A stretch of DNA of 13,287 nt from Nitrososphaeraceae archaeon (lineage in GTDB: Archaea > Thermoproteota > Nitrososphaeria > Nitrososphaerales > Nitrososphaeraceae). How positions within the stretch are numbered: the stretch's first letter is position 1; the number at the start of each line of letters is the position of its first letter. This document shows positions 1-5,820 of the stretch, one piece after another. A program made the position numbers and the translations under genes. The notes under the pieces were generated by a model, which made no database searches, had not been told where the DNA came from, and was given only the letters and a program-made list of their open reading frames with translations. The stretch is from the NCBI GenBank assembly GCA_030038695.1, contig JASHSN010000679.1:1-13287 (forward strand), in the 5' to 3' direction.

Positions 1-179
1 CAACTCCAACTCTCAACCAAACAACTCCAGCACTCAACCAAACAACTCCAACACTCAACCAAACAACTCCAACACTCAACCAAACAACTCCAACACTCAA
101 CCAAACAACTCCAACACTCAACCAAACAACTCCAACACTCAACCAAACAACTCCAACACTCAACCAAACAACTCCAACA
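1..179 (+). repeat. 21-bp in-frame tandem repeat, about 8.5 copies
   Basis: A 21-base unit is repeated head to tail, with eight full copies from base 3 to 170 and a partial ninth to 179; the array also touches the window edge, so more copies may lie outside. All copies are identical except the first, which has ACT where the others have ACA, and the second, which has GCA. Because 21 is a multiple of three, each copy adds the heptapeptide TPTLNQT to the reading frame used by the ORF that continues to 467. Near-perfect identity suggests recent expansion and length variability, as in minisatellites of surface-protein linkers. It is not a CRISPR array because there are no spacers. Confidence 0.95.
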
Positions 180-467
180 ACAATTGAAAAAACACAGTTG
201 AGCAGGTTAGGCATATCTCCAACCATTGCATTCGTTTACAATGCGTGGAATCCATATCTAAAACAAAAGACCTACTTACCAATACTGCCCCTTGTAAATG
301 AAACGATCTTGTCAAATAGCAAATGTACATTACACGCTATCTGGCATTCACCAGAAGAAGAAAAATCTGATTTGGCGGAATTAAAAGAGTATTCGCTAAT
401 TAATAACAAGAATGCTGGTAGCCCGCCAATGTTTTTGCATTTGTGCGGGGGCGCGCCTATACCATAA
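3..467 (+). CDS. 3' end of a TPTLNQT-repeat protein, probably exported (5' truncated)
   Basis: The frame is open from the left edge to a TAA at 465-467, so only about 154 C-terminal residues are visible and the start lies outside. The first ~59 residues are the TPTLNQT repeat, in which each NQT is a potential N-glycosylation sequon, typical of extended Thr/Pro linkers in archaeal surface proteins. A short TTIEKT link follows, then ~90 non-repetitive residues with two cysteines, ending GGAPIP. I do not recognise this C-terminal domain. The NQTT...TIEKT join resembles the linker of the deacetylase at 3919-5211, which supports this frame. A TTG at 198 could be mistaken for a start, but the frame is clearly open upstream of it. 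A competing frame through the repeat reads NNSNTQP and stops at 187. Surface location is inferred. Confidence 0.6.
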   Translation, partial: TPTLNQTTPALNQTTPTLNQTTPTLNQTTPTLNQTTPTLNQTTPTLNQTTPTLNQTTPTTIEKTQLSRLGISPTIAFVYNAWNPYLKQKTYLPILPLVNETILSNSKCTLHAIWHSPEEEKSDLAELKEYSLINNKNAGSPPMFLHLCGGAPIP

Positions 468-534
468 TGTTAATTTCAATATAACCTAATGGCATCTCGA
501 ATTTTAGGTAAGGATGTCTCTACAATGGTCTCGC

Positions 535-552
535 GATATATCATGATATATC
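535..552. promoter_or_regulatory. 18-bp perfect palindrome
   Basis: GATATATCATGATATATC equals its own reverse complement over all 18 bases with no spacer, and the symmetry stops at the flanking C residues. It lies 68 bases past the stop of the left-edge ORF. It could be a binding site for a dimeric regulator or merely a fold-back in AT-rich DNA. No gene starts close enough for an operator role to be argued. Confidence 0.35.
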
Positions 553-610
553 CATAAAAGAATGACGGATGAAAATCTACAGAAAGTCTAGAGCCTAAAA
601 CAAAAAAGAG

Positions 611-666
611 TGGACGGGTCGGGTTTTGAGCCCGGGATATCAGTCTTTTCACTGTGCTACCTGCCT
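611..666 (-). pseudogene. Decayed tRNA(Phe)-like gene with internal deletion
   Basis: On the minus strand the 3' half fits tRNA numbering. U33 is followed by a GAA anticodon (Phe) and two A residues, then an anticodon-stem 3' strand GACTG, a 5-base variable loop, a T arm CCGGG-CTCAAAA-CCCGA, an acceptor 3' strand CCCGTCC and discriminator A. The 5' end AGGCAGG pairs with CCCGTCC at five of seven positions; both failures are A-C, as expected from G-to-A decay. A box-A-like TAGCACAGTG follows. The whole is 56 bases instead of about 73, consistent with losing roughly 17 bases between the D arm and the anticodon stem. A run of six T residues follows the 3' end, like an archaeal terminator. It cannot fold into a working tRNA. 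Such pieces can mark old integration sites, which is inference. Confidence 0.5.
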
Positions 667-828
667 GCGGCTTTATAAGTCAATATCAATACATTTCCAA
701 CAATCTGTTCAAAAAAAGTTGCTAAAAAGCATCTAGTAATATGATGCCTTAAGTTCCATTGACGTAGCTTTCAACACTATGCATACTGTGTCACTCAGCT
801 ACAATGATCACCATTCGTATGTATCTTG

Positions 829-877
829 TGCCATACTAGTACGTGACAGTAGCTGCCATACTAGTACGTGAGGGTAG
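829..877. repeat. Two near-identical 24-bp direct repeats
   Basis: Copies at 829-852 and 854-877, separated by one base, both begin TGCCATACTAGTACGTGA and end GTAG, differing at only two positions. Each contains the palindromic core TACTAGTA. A similar GTACTAGT occurs again near 1293. The repeat lies just beyond the 3' end of the zinc-finger gene, so it is not an obvious promoter element for that gene. It may be a paired protein-binding site or a small tandem duplication. Confidence 0.6.
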
Positions 878-918
878 TCTCTAGGAAAAGATGATAAGCA
901 TGGCATCAGGAAAAAATA

Positions 919-1101
919 TCACCTATTTTTAGTTTTTTCATGTGGAACGACCCTCAGTGATAGTTTGCAGCAAGGACATTTTGTGCCATTCCAATTTATA
1001 AATATTTGACAAGTTGAACATCTCTTGTAGCCTTGTGCGTAGTAGCTACTTCTTCGGTTTTTCCTAGCTTTATATCTGACACAGAGGTTTCTACAGCTCA
1101 T
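919..1101 (-). CDS. Small zinc-finger protein, Nitrososphaeria type
   Basis: A 60-residue, strongly basic protein. The N-terminus reads CRNLCVRYKARK (Cys3, Cys7), a Tyr/Arg/Lys-rich middle follows, and then C28-x2-C31 and C42-x-C44-C45 flank FINWNGTKCPCC, giving four cysteines well placed to bind one zinc (a ribbon). Proteins with the CRN.C.RYKA start and a CxxC...W.G..CPCC end are very common small proteins in ammonia-oxidising archaea. Their role is not established, and nucleic-acid binding is a guess from charge and fold. Length fits the family. The usual Gly-Tyr-Arg after the second CxxC is replaced by Lys-Leu-Ser. The ATG at 1101 is chosen because the conserved N-terminus begins there. 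Confidence 0.85.
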   Translation of the reverse strand: MSCRNLCVRYKARKNRRSSYYAQGYKRCSTCQIFINWNGTKCPCCKLSLRVVPHEKTKNR

Positions 1102-1168
1102 ATCTTATTATGATGGTTTTGCAAAATCTTTACCAATGTGGTATTCATGTTTACTTTCGCTACGTCAC

Positions 1169-1180
1169 TATAATATAAAA
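1169..1180 (-). promoter_or_regulatory. TATA-like box for the zinc-finger gene
   Basis: On the minus strand this reads TTTTATATTATA, a good archaeal TATA match, about 70 bases before the ATG at 1101. A transcription start some 25 bases downstream would leave a leader of roughly 45 bases. No BRE was convincingly seen. Confidence 0.35.
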
Positions 1181-1462
1181 TGACATTCACTCAAGCACTC
1201 ATATGCAATCATATGCAAACAGTGGCTTCTAGAATATTACCAATAATTGTATGTGCTGACTGAACAAATAGTAAGTACGCCAGATTCCATTCGTACTAGT
1301 CAGAGTCGAAATAGCTACAGATGAGATGCTAATCTTAGTATCTCTTGCTGGATTGTCCAGCAATAACACCTCTTGTCACATCTAATAACTTTTTTTCATT
1401 TATATCGTATGTTTTACTTTTGTAAAGGATACTAGCAGGATGCTCCTTTATTACTACGTACT

Positions 1463-1594
1463 ATGCTAAAACTATTGCCCAGAACCAATAAAGAAAATAA
1501 AAGATATCGAGATTGGTTGTTAATTTCCGGTATCAAATTAGTAGCTGCAATTGGAATAATTCTGCCATCTAATACAGTGACAGTTTGTGCATAA
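1463..1594 (+). CDS. Doubtful 43-residue ORF with one hydrophobic segment
   Basis: ATG to TAA encodes a basic, polar N-terminus (KENKRYRDW) followed by a hydrophobic stretch of about 17 residues (LVAAIGIIL), ending SNTVTVCA. This is the shape of a signal peptide or a single membrane helix with nothing after it. It may be a tiny membrane protein or the surviving 5' end of a decayed exported-protein gene. I do not recognise it, and no clear ribosome binding site or TATA box was found. Confidence 0.25.
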   Translation: MLKLLPRTNKENKRYRDWLLISGIKLVAAIGIILPSNTVTVCA

Positions 1595-1912
1595 GTTCAA
1601 TATGTCGATTTGCTGAATGGATATACTGACAAACCATTCTTCTTTTCAGTAAGGACTTATCTTACTCTGACACCTCGACAATAGGTGTTCGTTATTCTAC
1701 TAAAATTAGTTTGTGTAAACTTCTAATGTCTGTTTGTGACATAATATGGCAGAGTAGAATTGATTGAGTTTTATTAGTAGGATGTTTCTGATGAATCAAT
1801 AATAGTTCAAACCTATCGGGAGATCCTACTATATTCTTACCATTTGATGTGAAGCACCGCAGATATAGCAGTGTGGTAAAATGAACTACAACACAACGAT
1901 AGTCTAAGGAAA

Positions 1913-2470
1913 GTGAAGTACAAAACGACGAACATATCCAACATCCGAAGAATTGCCAGCATATTGGTCGCAGTAGCAACATTCGCTGGTGTACTAACCG
2001 TAGCAAGTACAGCGGGAAGAGAACACATTGCATTTGGTTTTGAGGACTTTTTCAAGGGACCTGCTCATATCAAAGACGGCCACAGCAGACAAGTGATTCA
2101 ACCATCAACAAATCTTGTTCAAAATGCACTATGTGAAACTGCTGGTGAAAACTCTCCAATTCTTGCTTCATGTACCAACACCGCGACTGTCATTACTTCC
2201 AAGACAGGAGGCGTTGGAACAGTACGAGGGAGTACAGGCCACGACAGAATACAAATGAGTGAACAACCAACCATTACTGGTGGGGCAGTATGTGAAACTG
2301 CTGGTGAAAACTCCCCAATTCGTGCATCATGCACTAACACATATGGCACTATTATTTCTAACACAGGTAGCATCAGCACTATTAGAGGTGGCAGTAGTAT
2401 TGCTATCACAGGTAGCAGCAGTGCTTCTATCACTGGTTCTATAAAATTACCCTTTAGTGGATTTCCTTGA
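1913..2470 (+). CDS. Secreted protein with duplicated CETAGENSPI cysteine module
   Basis: A GTG start preceded by AAGGAA gives 185 residues. Residues ~12-35 form a basic-hydrophobic signal segment (RRIASILVAVATFAGVL), so the protein is probably exported; REHIAFGFEDFFKG follows. The mature part has two copies of a module starting at Ala72 and Ala125. Each holds C-ETAGENSPI-x-AS-C (Cys74/Cys87 and Cys127/Cys140), likely one disulphide per module, then CTNT and a Thr/Ser/Gly/Ile-rich strand region ending TVRG or TIRG. The period is 53 residues. The C-terminus is low-complexity Ser/Ile/Thr/Gly (SSSASITGS). I do not recognise a named domain; similar Cys-pair proteins occur among exported proteins of this lineage. 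It stands alone on the plus strand. The alternative frames over it are shadows. Confidence 0.75.
   Translation: MKYKTTNISNIRRIASILVAVATFAGVLTVASTAGREHIAFGFEDFFKGPAHIKDGHSRQVIQPSTNLVQNALCETAGENSPILASCTNTATVITSKTGGVGTVRGSTGHDRIQMSEQPTITGGAVCETAGENSPIRASCTNTYGTIISNTGSISTIRGGSSIAITGSSSASITGSIKLPFSGFP
2126..2370 (+). repeat. Duplicated 53-codon module inside the CETAGENSPI gene
   Basis: The copies begin at 2126 and 2285, a period of 159 bases. The first ~60 bases are nearly identical, differing mainly at third positions (TCT/TCC, TGT/TGC, ACC/ACT), and the rest has diverged more. Synonymous drift with conserved cysteines suggests an older duplication kept under selection at the protein level. Confidence 0.8.
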
Positions 2471-2629
2471 AATGTTGTTTATTTTGAGATTCCAATGATA
2501 CGAGATTTATACTCTTCGTTGCATAAACTATGTAATATCGTCCATTGTGTACTTGAGGAGGAGGAGAACAGACATTAATTTTTAAACTTATGTAGATCCT
2601 ATCCCTGTTGTCCTGTAGTATTCATCCAG

Positions 2630-2765
2630 AGGGAGAGATTAAATAATAATGAGATATGGGATCAGTTAGATGACGACCGATTTAAGGCATTAACAGGTGT
2701 CACATCACGGTTCATTCATAATCAGAAAACACATTCATGTCGTTTAATATCCTGCATCATGATTT
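2630..2765 (+). pseudogene. Possible transposase N-terminal fragment
   Basis: An open frame without a proper start reads ...RLNNNEIWDQLDDDRFK, then ALTGV, and runs to a TAA at 2763-2765. The L-D-D/E-x-x-F-x-x-L-T-G-V pattern is typical of the helical N-terminus of IS5-like/HARBI-type DDE transposases (the HTH region before the catalytic domain). After the TGV the similarity ends, and nothing resembling a DDE domain or terminal inverted repeats follows. Only about 25 residues support this, so it could be chance. Confidence 0.25.
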
Positions 2766-2770
2766 AAATA
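2763..2770 (+). promoter_or_regulatory. TATA-like box for the SIMPL gene
   Basis: TTTAAATA lies with its centre about 26 bases before the GTG at 2793. This is the spacing expected if transcription starts at or next to the start codon, implying a leaderless mRNA. Confidence 0.4.
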
Positions 2771-2792
2771 TACAATTAATGTTAAAGAGCTC

Positions 2793-3599
2793 GTGACCTT
2801 ATCTCCTTCTAGTTGTATTCTAGTTGTCGGAAGCACATTATCGCTGGTATTTGTTTTTTACTTGTTATCAATATTTATCAACGACGCTAGCGTGTATGCT
2901 CAACAAGGTATCGCACATTCAGAACCTACCACTCTATCAACAATTAACAATGTTACGAACAATGCTACGTTAACTGTCCCAGGATCAGCAACAACTAAAC
3001 TAAAAGCTGATAAGGTTCTCTTGAGCCTAGGAGTAGAGACAACTAATCACACCGCAGACGCCGCCCTGAATACAAATTCACTCATAATGAACAAACTTCT
3101 TAATGCATTATTATCAGTAGGACTTAAGCAAAATGAGACTAGCACATCTGCATTTAGTATATCACCAAACTATAACTACTCACAAGGACGCAACACAATA
3201 ACAGGGTTCACAGCAACTAATTCCTTACAAATCGATAGCTCAAGTATTAACGACACTGCTAAATGGATAGATACTGCAATAGCAGCGGGAGCAAATAATG
3301 TGAATAATGTAGCATTTACATTATCAGATAAGAGATTAGAAGAAACCAAAAATCTACTTATCAAAGAGGCAATCAGTAACGCAAGGTCCAAAGCGGATAT
3401 TGCTGCATCAACGTTAGGATTAAAAATAGTGGGGGTAAAGTCAGCCAGTGTTAATGAGTTCGAGACTTCACCACCTCAGCCTGTTTTAGCAGCTCAGCCA
3501 TATGCTGCTACAGATGGGGCTGCTAAATCTTATACACCTATTATTTCAGGACAAGAGCAAGTGTCAACAAATGTAAGCATAGTTTATTTCTTACGCTGA
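2793..3599 (+). CDS. Secreted SIMPL-domain (DUF541) protein
   Basis: 268 residues from GTG. Residues ~8-35 are a long hydrophobic signal or anchor (ILVVGSTLSLVFVFYLLSIF) followed by ASVYAQQ, a plausible cleavage region, so the protein faces outside. Residues ~58-268 match a SIMPL domain. They open TVPGSATTKLKADKVLLSLG, an amphipathic helix with LLNAL follows, then the hallmark Y-x-Y-S-Q-G-x6-GF-x-A-x-N-SLQI, the KWIDTAIAAGANNVNNVAF segment, and a helix ISNARSKADIAASTLGLKI before the last strand. The length is typical of the family. Several N-x-S/T sequons suggest glycosylation. SIMPL proteins are widespread envelope proteins of unsettled biochemical role, so no reaction is assigned. The gene is monocistronic by spacing. 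Confidence 0.88.
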   Translation: MTLSPSSCILVVGSTLSLVFVFYLLSIFINDASVYAQQGIAHSEPTTLSTINNVTNNATLTVPGSATTKLKADKVLLSLGVETTNHTADAALNTNSLIMNKLLNALLSVGLKQNETSTSAFSISPNYNYSQGRNTITGFTATNSLQIDSSSINDTAKWIDTAIAAGANNVNNVAFTLSDKRLEETKNLLIKEAISNARSKADIAASTLGLKIVGVKSASVNEFETSPPQPVLAAQPYAATDGAAKSYTPIISGQEQVSTNVSIVYFLR

Positions 3600-3918
3600 A
3601 TTTTGTATACTAAATCGACATTGCGGCATGATACCTGATCGCTTACCATGCCTGGTTCAAATCCTTGAGGCCTAACCCTCACGCTGATCTATATTTTACT
3701 GCAAACATTGACATCGACTTTGGACACAGGGTTGCGCGACAAAAAACGATTGGGTTGGCCTACTTATTTTCATAGAATATTATACATATCTGCCTTTGTC
3801 CTTCGAGAAAAGATCTCGGGAACCGATTACAACACAGGTTTATCAAATTAAAATGATATCATTTGAAATTCTTATCCATGCAATTATTATTAAATCGAAT
3901 ATCACCAAATAGTCTAGT
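3600..3918. other. Intergenic region between SIMPL and deacetylase genes
   Basis: No gene is seen. A canonical T-loop string GGTTCAAATCC at 3654-3664 lacks a foldable tRNA around it (see rejected items). A small hairpin CGAGA-AAAGA-TCTCG lies at 3804-3818, and a TATA-like box precedes the deacetylase. Confidence 0.45.
3886..3895 (+). promoter_or_regulatory. TATA-like box for the deacetylase gene
   Basis: TATTATTAAA(T) lies about 28 bases before the TTG at 3919, placing the expected transcription start on the start codon. This supports that TTG as a leaderless start, because the frame has a TAG immediately upstream (3910-3912). Confidence 0.4.
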
Positions 3919-5211
3919 TTGGCATATCTTGAGACAAATGCAGTGCTTAGCATTGTTATTCTTACTGGAGCGATACTCATCATTGGCAGTAGTTCATTTT
4001 TAACTATGGCAACCAACGAGTCTTGGTCTGTCCCATTGGTAATTGGTGGGCCAATATCAATTAATGGTGGTCTCACAATGCAAGCAAGTCGTTATGGTTA
4101 CCTACCACCGCTTGAGAATATATTAACTTTCAAGGCTCCTGCTACTTCTGTGAATGCTACTACCTTATCGAGCGAAACAACCACAATCAATCAAACAACG
4201 ATTGAAAAAACTTCCGATCCATTACTAAACGGTGCTGGTGGTTCATCAAATATAAAACGCTTTCATAACGAATCCGTCTACACTTCTCATCCTTATTTCA
4301 TCCCCCCATCATCAAATCCTAGTGGTTTTCATAACCGGACCCTTTCTACCTCTCGTGTTGTCCATCCAACGTACTCCACTTCAAGCAGTAAGGTGAGCAG
4401 TGTCGTTAATAGTAATAGCAAGGCGATAATGTTAGGCTTTGATGATGGATGGAAAAGTCAAATAACGTATGCAAAACCTATCTTAGACAAATATGGGTTT
4501 AAGGCTAGCTTTTTTGTTGTGTGTAATTATGTTAACTCTGGAGAGATAAGACGTATGAACTGGCAAGATATTGCAAGATTGCAAAAGGATGGCATGGATA
4601 TAGAATCACACTCCATGACTCATACTCCTTATCTTAACAGACTACACCAAAACGGATTGGATTATGAAATTGGTGGCTCAAAACAATGCCTTGCCACTCA
4701 TGGATATAATTCTACGATTTTTGCCTATCCATACAATTTGGGGTCAAATGACTCAGCAGTGGTAAACACAGTTGCCAAGTATTATAATATAGGAAGATCT
4801 GGAACGGCACCACTTATGTTCCTAAATTGTATTGGCTTTAACAAACATCCGCAAACTAATTGCAGAACCGATGGACCCAATGGAGAGCTGAATTATGCAA
4901 ATAGGTATGTGGCTAGAAGCTTATCTTTTGATATAGTAGAAATAAAAGATTCATTTAATGGCACTAAAATGTTTTCTGACTTTGTCAAGATAGTAAATAG
5001 CCAGAGTACTTATAACCGAGGCGAAAAGATAAATGCAATTCCTTTAATCATATTTCATAATATAACTGTCACTACTAACCACCCATATAATACCAATATA
5101 GGACTGTTTGATCAGCTGATGAAATATCTATATGAATATCATATTAAAGTATTAACTTACAAGCAACTTGGATACAATACACAAGCTAACACATTTTTCT
5201 TAAACAGTTAA
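3919..5211 (+). CDS. Membrane-anchored NodB-type polysaccharide deacetylase
   Basis: 430 residues from a TTG start. Residues ~7-31 form one hydrophobic segment (signal or anchor). Residues ~70-165 are a Ser/Thr/Asn/Pro-rich linker with many sequons, and ~168-420 form the carbohydrate esterase 4 (NodB) domain. Motif 1 is F-D175-D176-G, giving the catalytic base and a metal ligand. Motif 2 is H231-SMT-H235, the metal-binding pair. Motif 3 is FAYPYN (268-273) where the classical RxPY arginine is not present, and the late motif IIFH380N supplies the catalytic histidine. The enzyme would remove N- or O-acetyl groups from a surface polysaccharide using a divalent metal. The substrate is unknown; these archaea lack peptidoglycan, so a glycan or glycoprotein sugar is more likely. 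The central insertion with CIGF...TNC may carry a disulphide. Confidence 0.88.
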   Translation: MAYLETNAVLSIVILTGAILIIGSSSFLTMATNESWSVPLVIGGPISINGGLTMQASRYGYLPPLENILTFKAPATSVNATTLSSETTTINQTTIEKTSDPLLNGAGGSSNIKRFHNESVYTSHPYFIPPSSNPSGFHNRTLSTSRVVHPTYSTSSSKVSSVVNSNSKAIMLGFDDGWKSQITYAKPILDKYGFKASFFVVCNYVNSGEIRRMNWQDIARLQKDGMDIESHSMTHTPYLNRLHQNGLDYEIGGSKQCLATHGYNSTIFAYPYNLGSNDSAVVNTVAKYYNIGRSGTAPLMFLNCIGFNKHPQTNCRTDGPNGELNYANRYVARSLSFDIVEIKDSFNGTKMFSDFVKIVNSQSTYNRGEKINAIPLIIFHNITVTTNHPYNTNIGLFDQLMKYLYEYHIKVLTYKQLGYNTQANTFFLNS

Positions 5212-5266
5212 ATCATGACAATAGGAGAACGTTATTTGCAACGCTAGACGCCATTTTCAAAGATAT

Positions 5267-5500
5267 TTACTCTAACATGATACTTTGTGAGTAGCCTTGT
5301 TGCCATCCTGATTCACATTCGGTTACTTTTATATGGTCAATCATGGGCGAACAGTCTGTAATTTTATTTGATGACGAATCGTCCATAGCAAGTCTGGCAG
5401 CGATACCTTTTTGAAAGCCGTAATTATATGCCTGGTCATCTGCGATGGAAATGTTTAGTGGAATTAGCAAGATTAGCGAAAGTATTAAGAAGATTTTCAT
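5267..5500 (-). CDS. Small secreted protein with YGFQKG and a cysteine pair
   Basis: 77 residues. Residues 1-20 form a clear signal peptide (MKIFLILSLILLIPLNISIA), leaving a mature protein of ~57 residues starting DDQAYNYGFQKG. Cys50 and Cys62 (TDCSPM, TECESGW) could form a disulphide. The AYNYG..KG start and the ESGWQQGYSQ end resemble a class of short exported proteins common in soil ammonia-oxidising archaea, in which Y-x2-G-x2-G and an x-C-x-x-G-x3-GY pattern recur. Function is unknown. It converges with the deacetylase, with 55 bases between the stops. The ATG is the first codon of the signal peptide. Confidence 0.75.
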   Translation of the reverse strand: MKIFLILSLILLIPLNISIADDQAYNYGFQKGIAARLAMDDSSSNKITDCSPMIDHIKVTECESGWQQGYSQSIMLE

Positions 5501-5820
5501 TTCAAACGTCCGATGAAGTGATCCCGTGCCAGTCGATCCGATTTAATATTTTTGTTTGAAATTAAATTCCAGTCCCATGGATTCGGATGCCTTACACTAG
5601 ATTGTGTTATACGCGCCATCATGTTGCTGTGAGAGCTGTTATGGCTAGACTCGATTAGTCACATATACACCATAACATCACGTTGTAAGTAAAGCAATAC
5701 AAAGCATCTAGGAATGTTACTGTAACGAAGTTATGGCGCAATAGTTTCTGTTATTCCGAACATTTCGACTTGTCAATGTACACCTCGTCAGTTCTCTGAC
5801 TATCGCTGAGATCCATATAA
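5501..5820. other. Intergenic region, no gene seen
   Basis: The region carries the likely promoter of the small secreted protein at its left end. I see no other gene. Homology to the reductase remnant cannot be recognised left of about 5821. Confidence 0.45.
5541..5550 (-). promoter_or_regulatory. TATA-like box for the small secreted protein
   Basis: On the minus strand AAATATTAAA lies about 45 bases before the ATG at 5500. With the usual 25-base spacing, transcription would start about 20 bases before the ATG. Confidence 0.35.

Larger units (their letters stand above)
468..918. other. Intergenic region with palindrome, tRNA remnant and direct repeats
   Basis: No convincing protein gene is seen between the left-edge ORF and the zinc-finger gene. 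A 22-codon ORF starting ATG at 489 is too short to support. The stretch holds the palindrome at 535-552, the tRNA-like remnant at 611-666 and the paired repeats at 829-877, which are described separately. Confidence 0.5.
1102..1912. other. Long, mostly non-coding stretch
   Basis: About 800 bases separate the divergently transcribed zinc-finger and CETAGENSPI genes. The only items I can point to are a TATA-like box for the zinc-finger gene (1169-1180), a doubtful 43-codon ORF (1463-1594) and another GTACTAGT copy near 1293. Minus-strand open frames toward 1692-2055 read antisense to the next gene and have no protein-like composition. Confidence 0.45.
2471..2792. other. Intergenic region before the SIMPL gene
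   Basis: Apart from the possible transposase scrap ending at 2765 and the TATA-like box just before the next start, I see no gene here. A purine-rich GAGGAGGAGGAGAA tract near 2556 is not followed by a usable ORF. Confidence 0.4.

Noticed and set aside
1..179. CRISPR array
   Set aside because: The repeat units abut directly with no unique spacers, and the 21-base period is in phase with a coding frame.
489..557. 22-codon ORF starting ATGGCATCTCGA
   Set aside because: It is too short, has no family resemblance, and runs through the palindrome at 535-552.
1692..2433. Minus-strand ORFs over the CETAGENSPI gene
   Set aside because: They are antisense frames with leucine/valine/isoleucine runs caused by the Thr/Ser/Asn codons of the real gene.
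3640..3690. tRNA gene suggested by GGTTCAAATCC
   Set aside because: The T-loop string is canonical, but the T stem pairs at only three of five positions, no acceptor partner for the following bases is present, and no D arm or anticodon arm folds.
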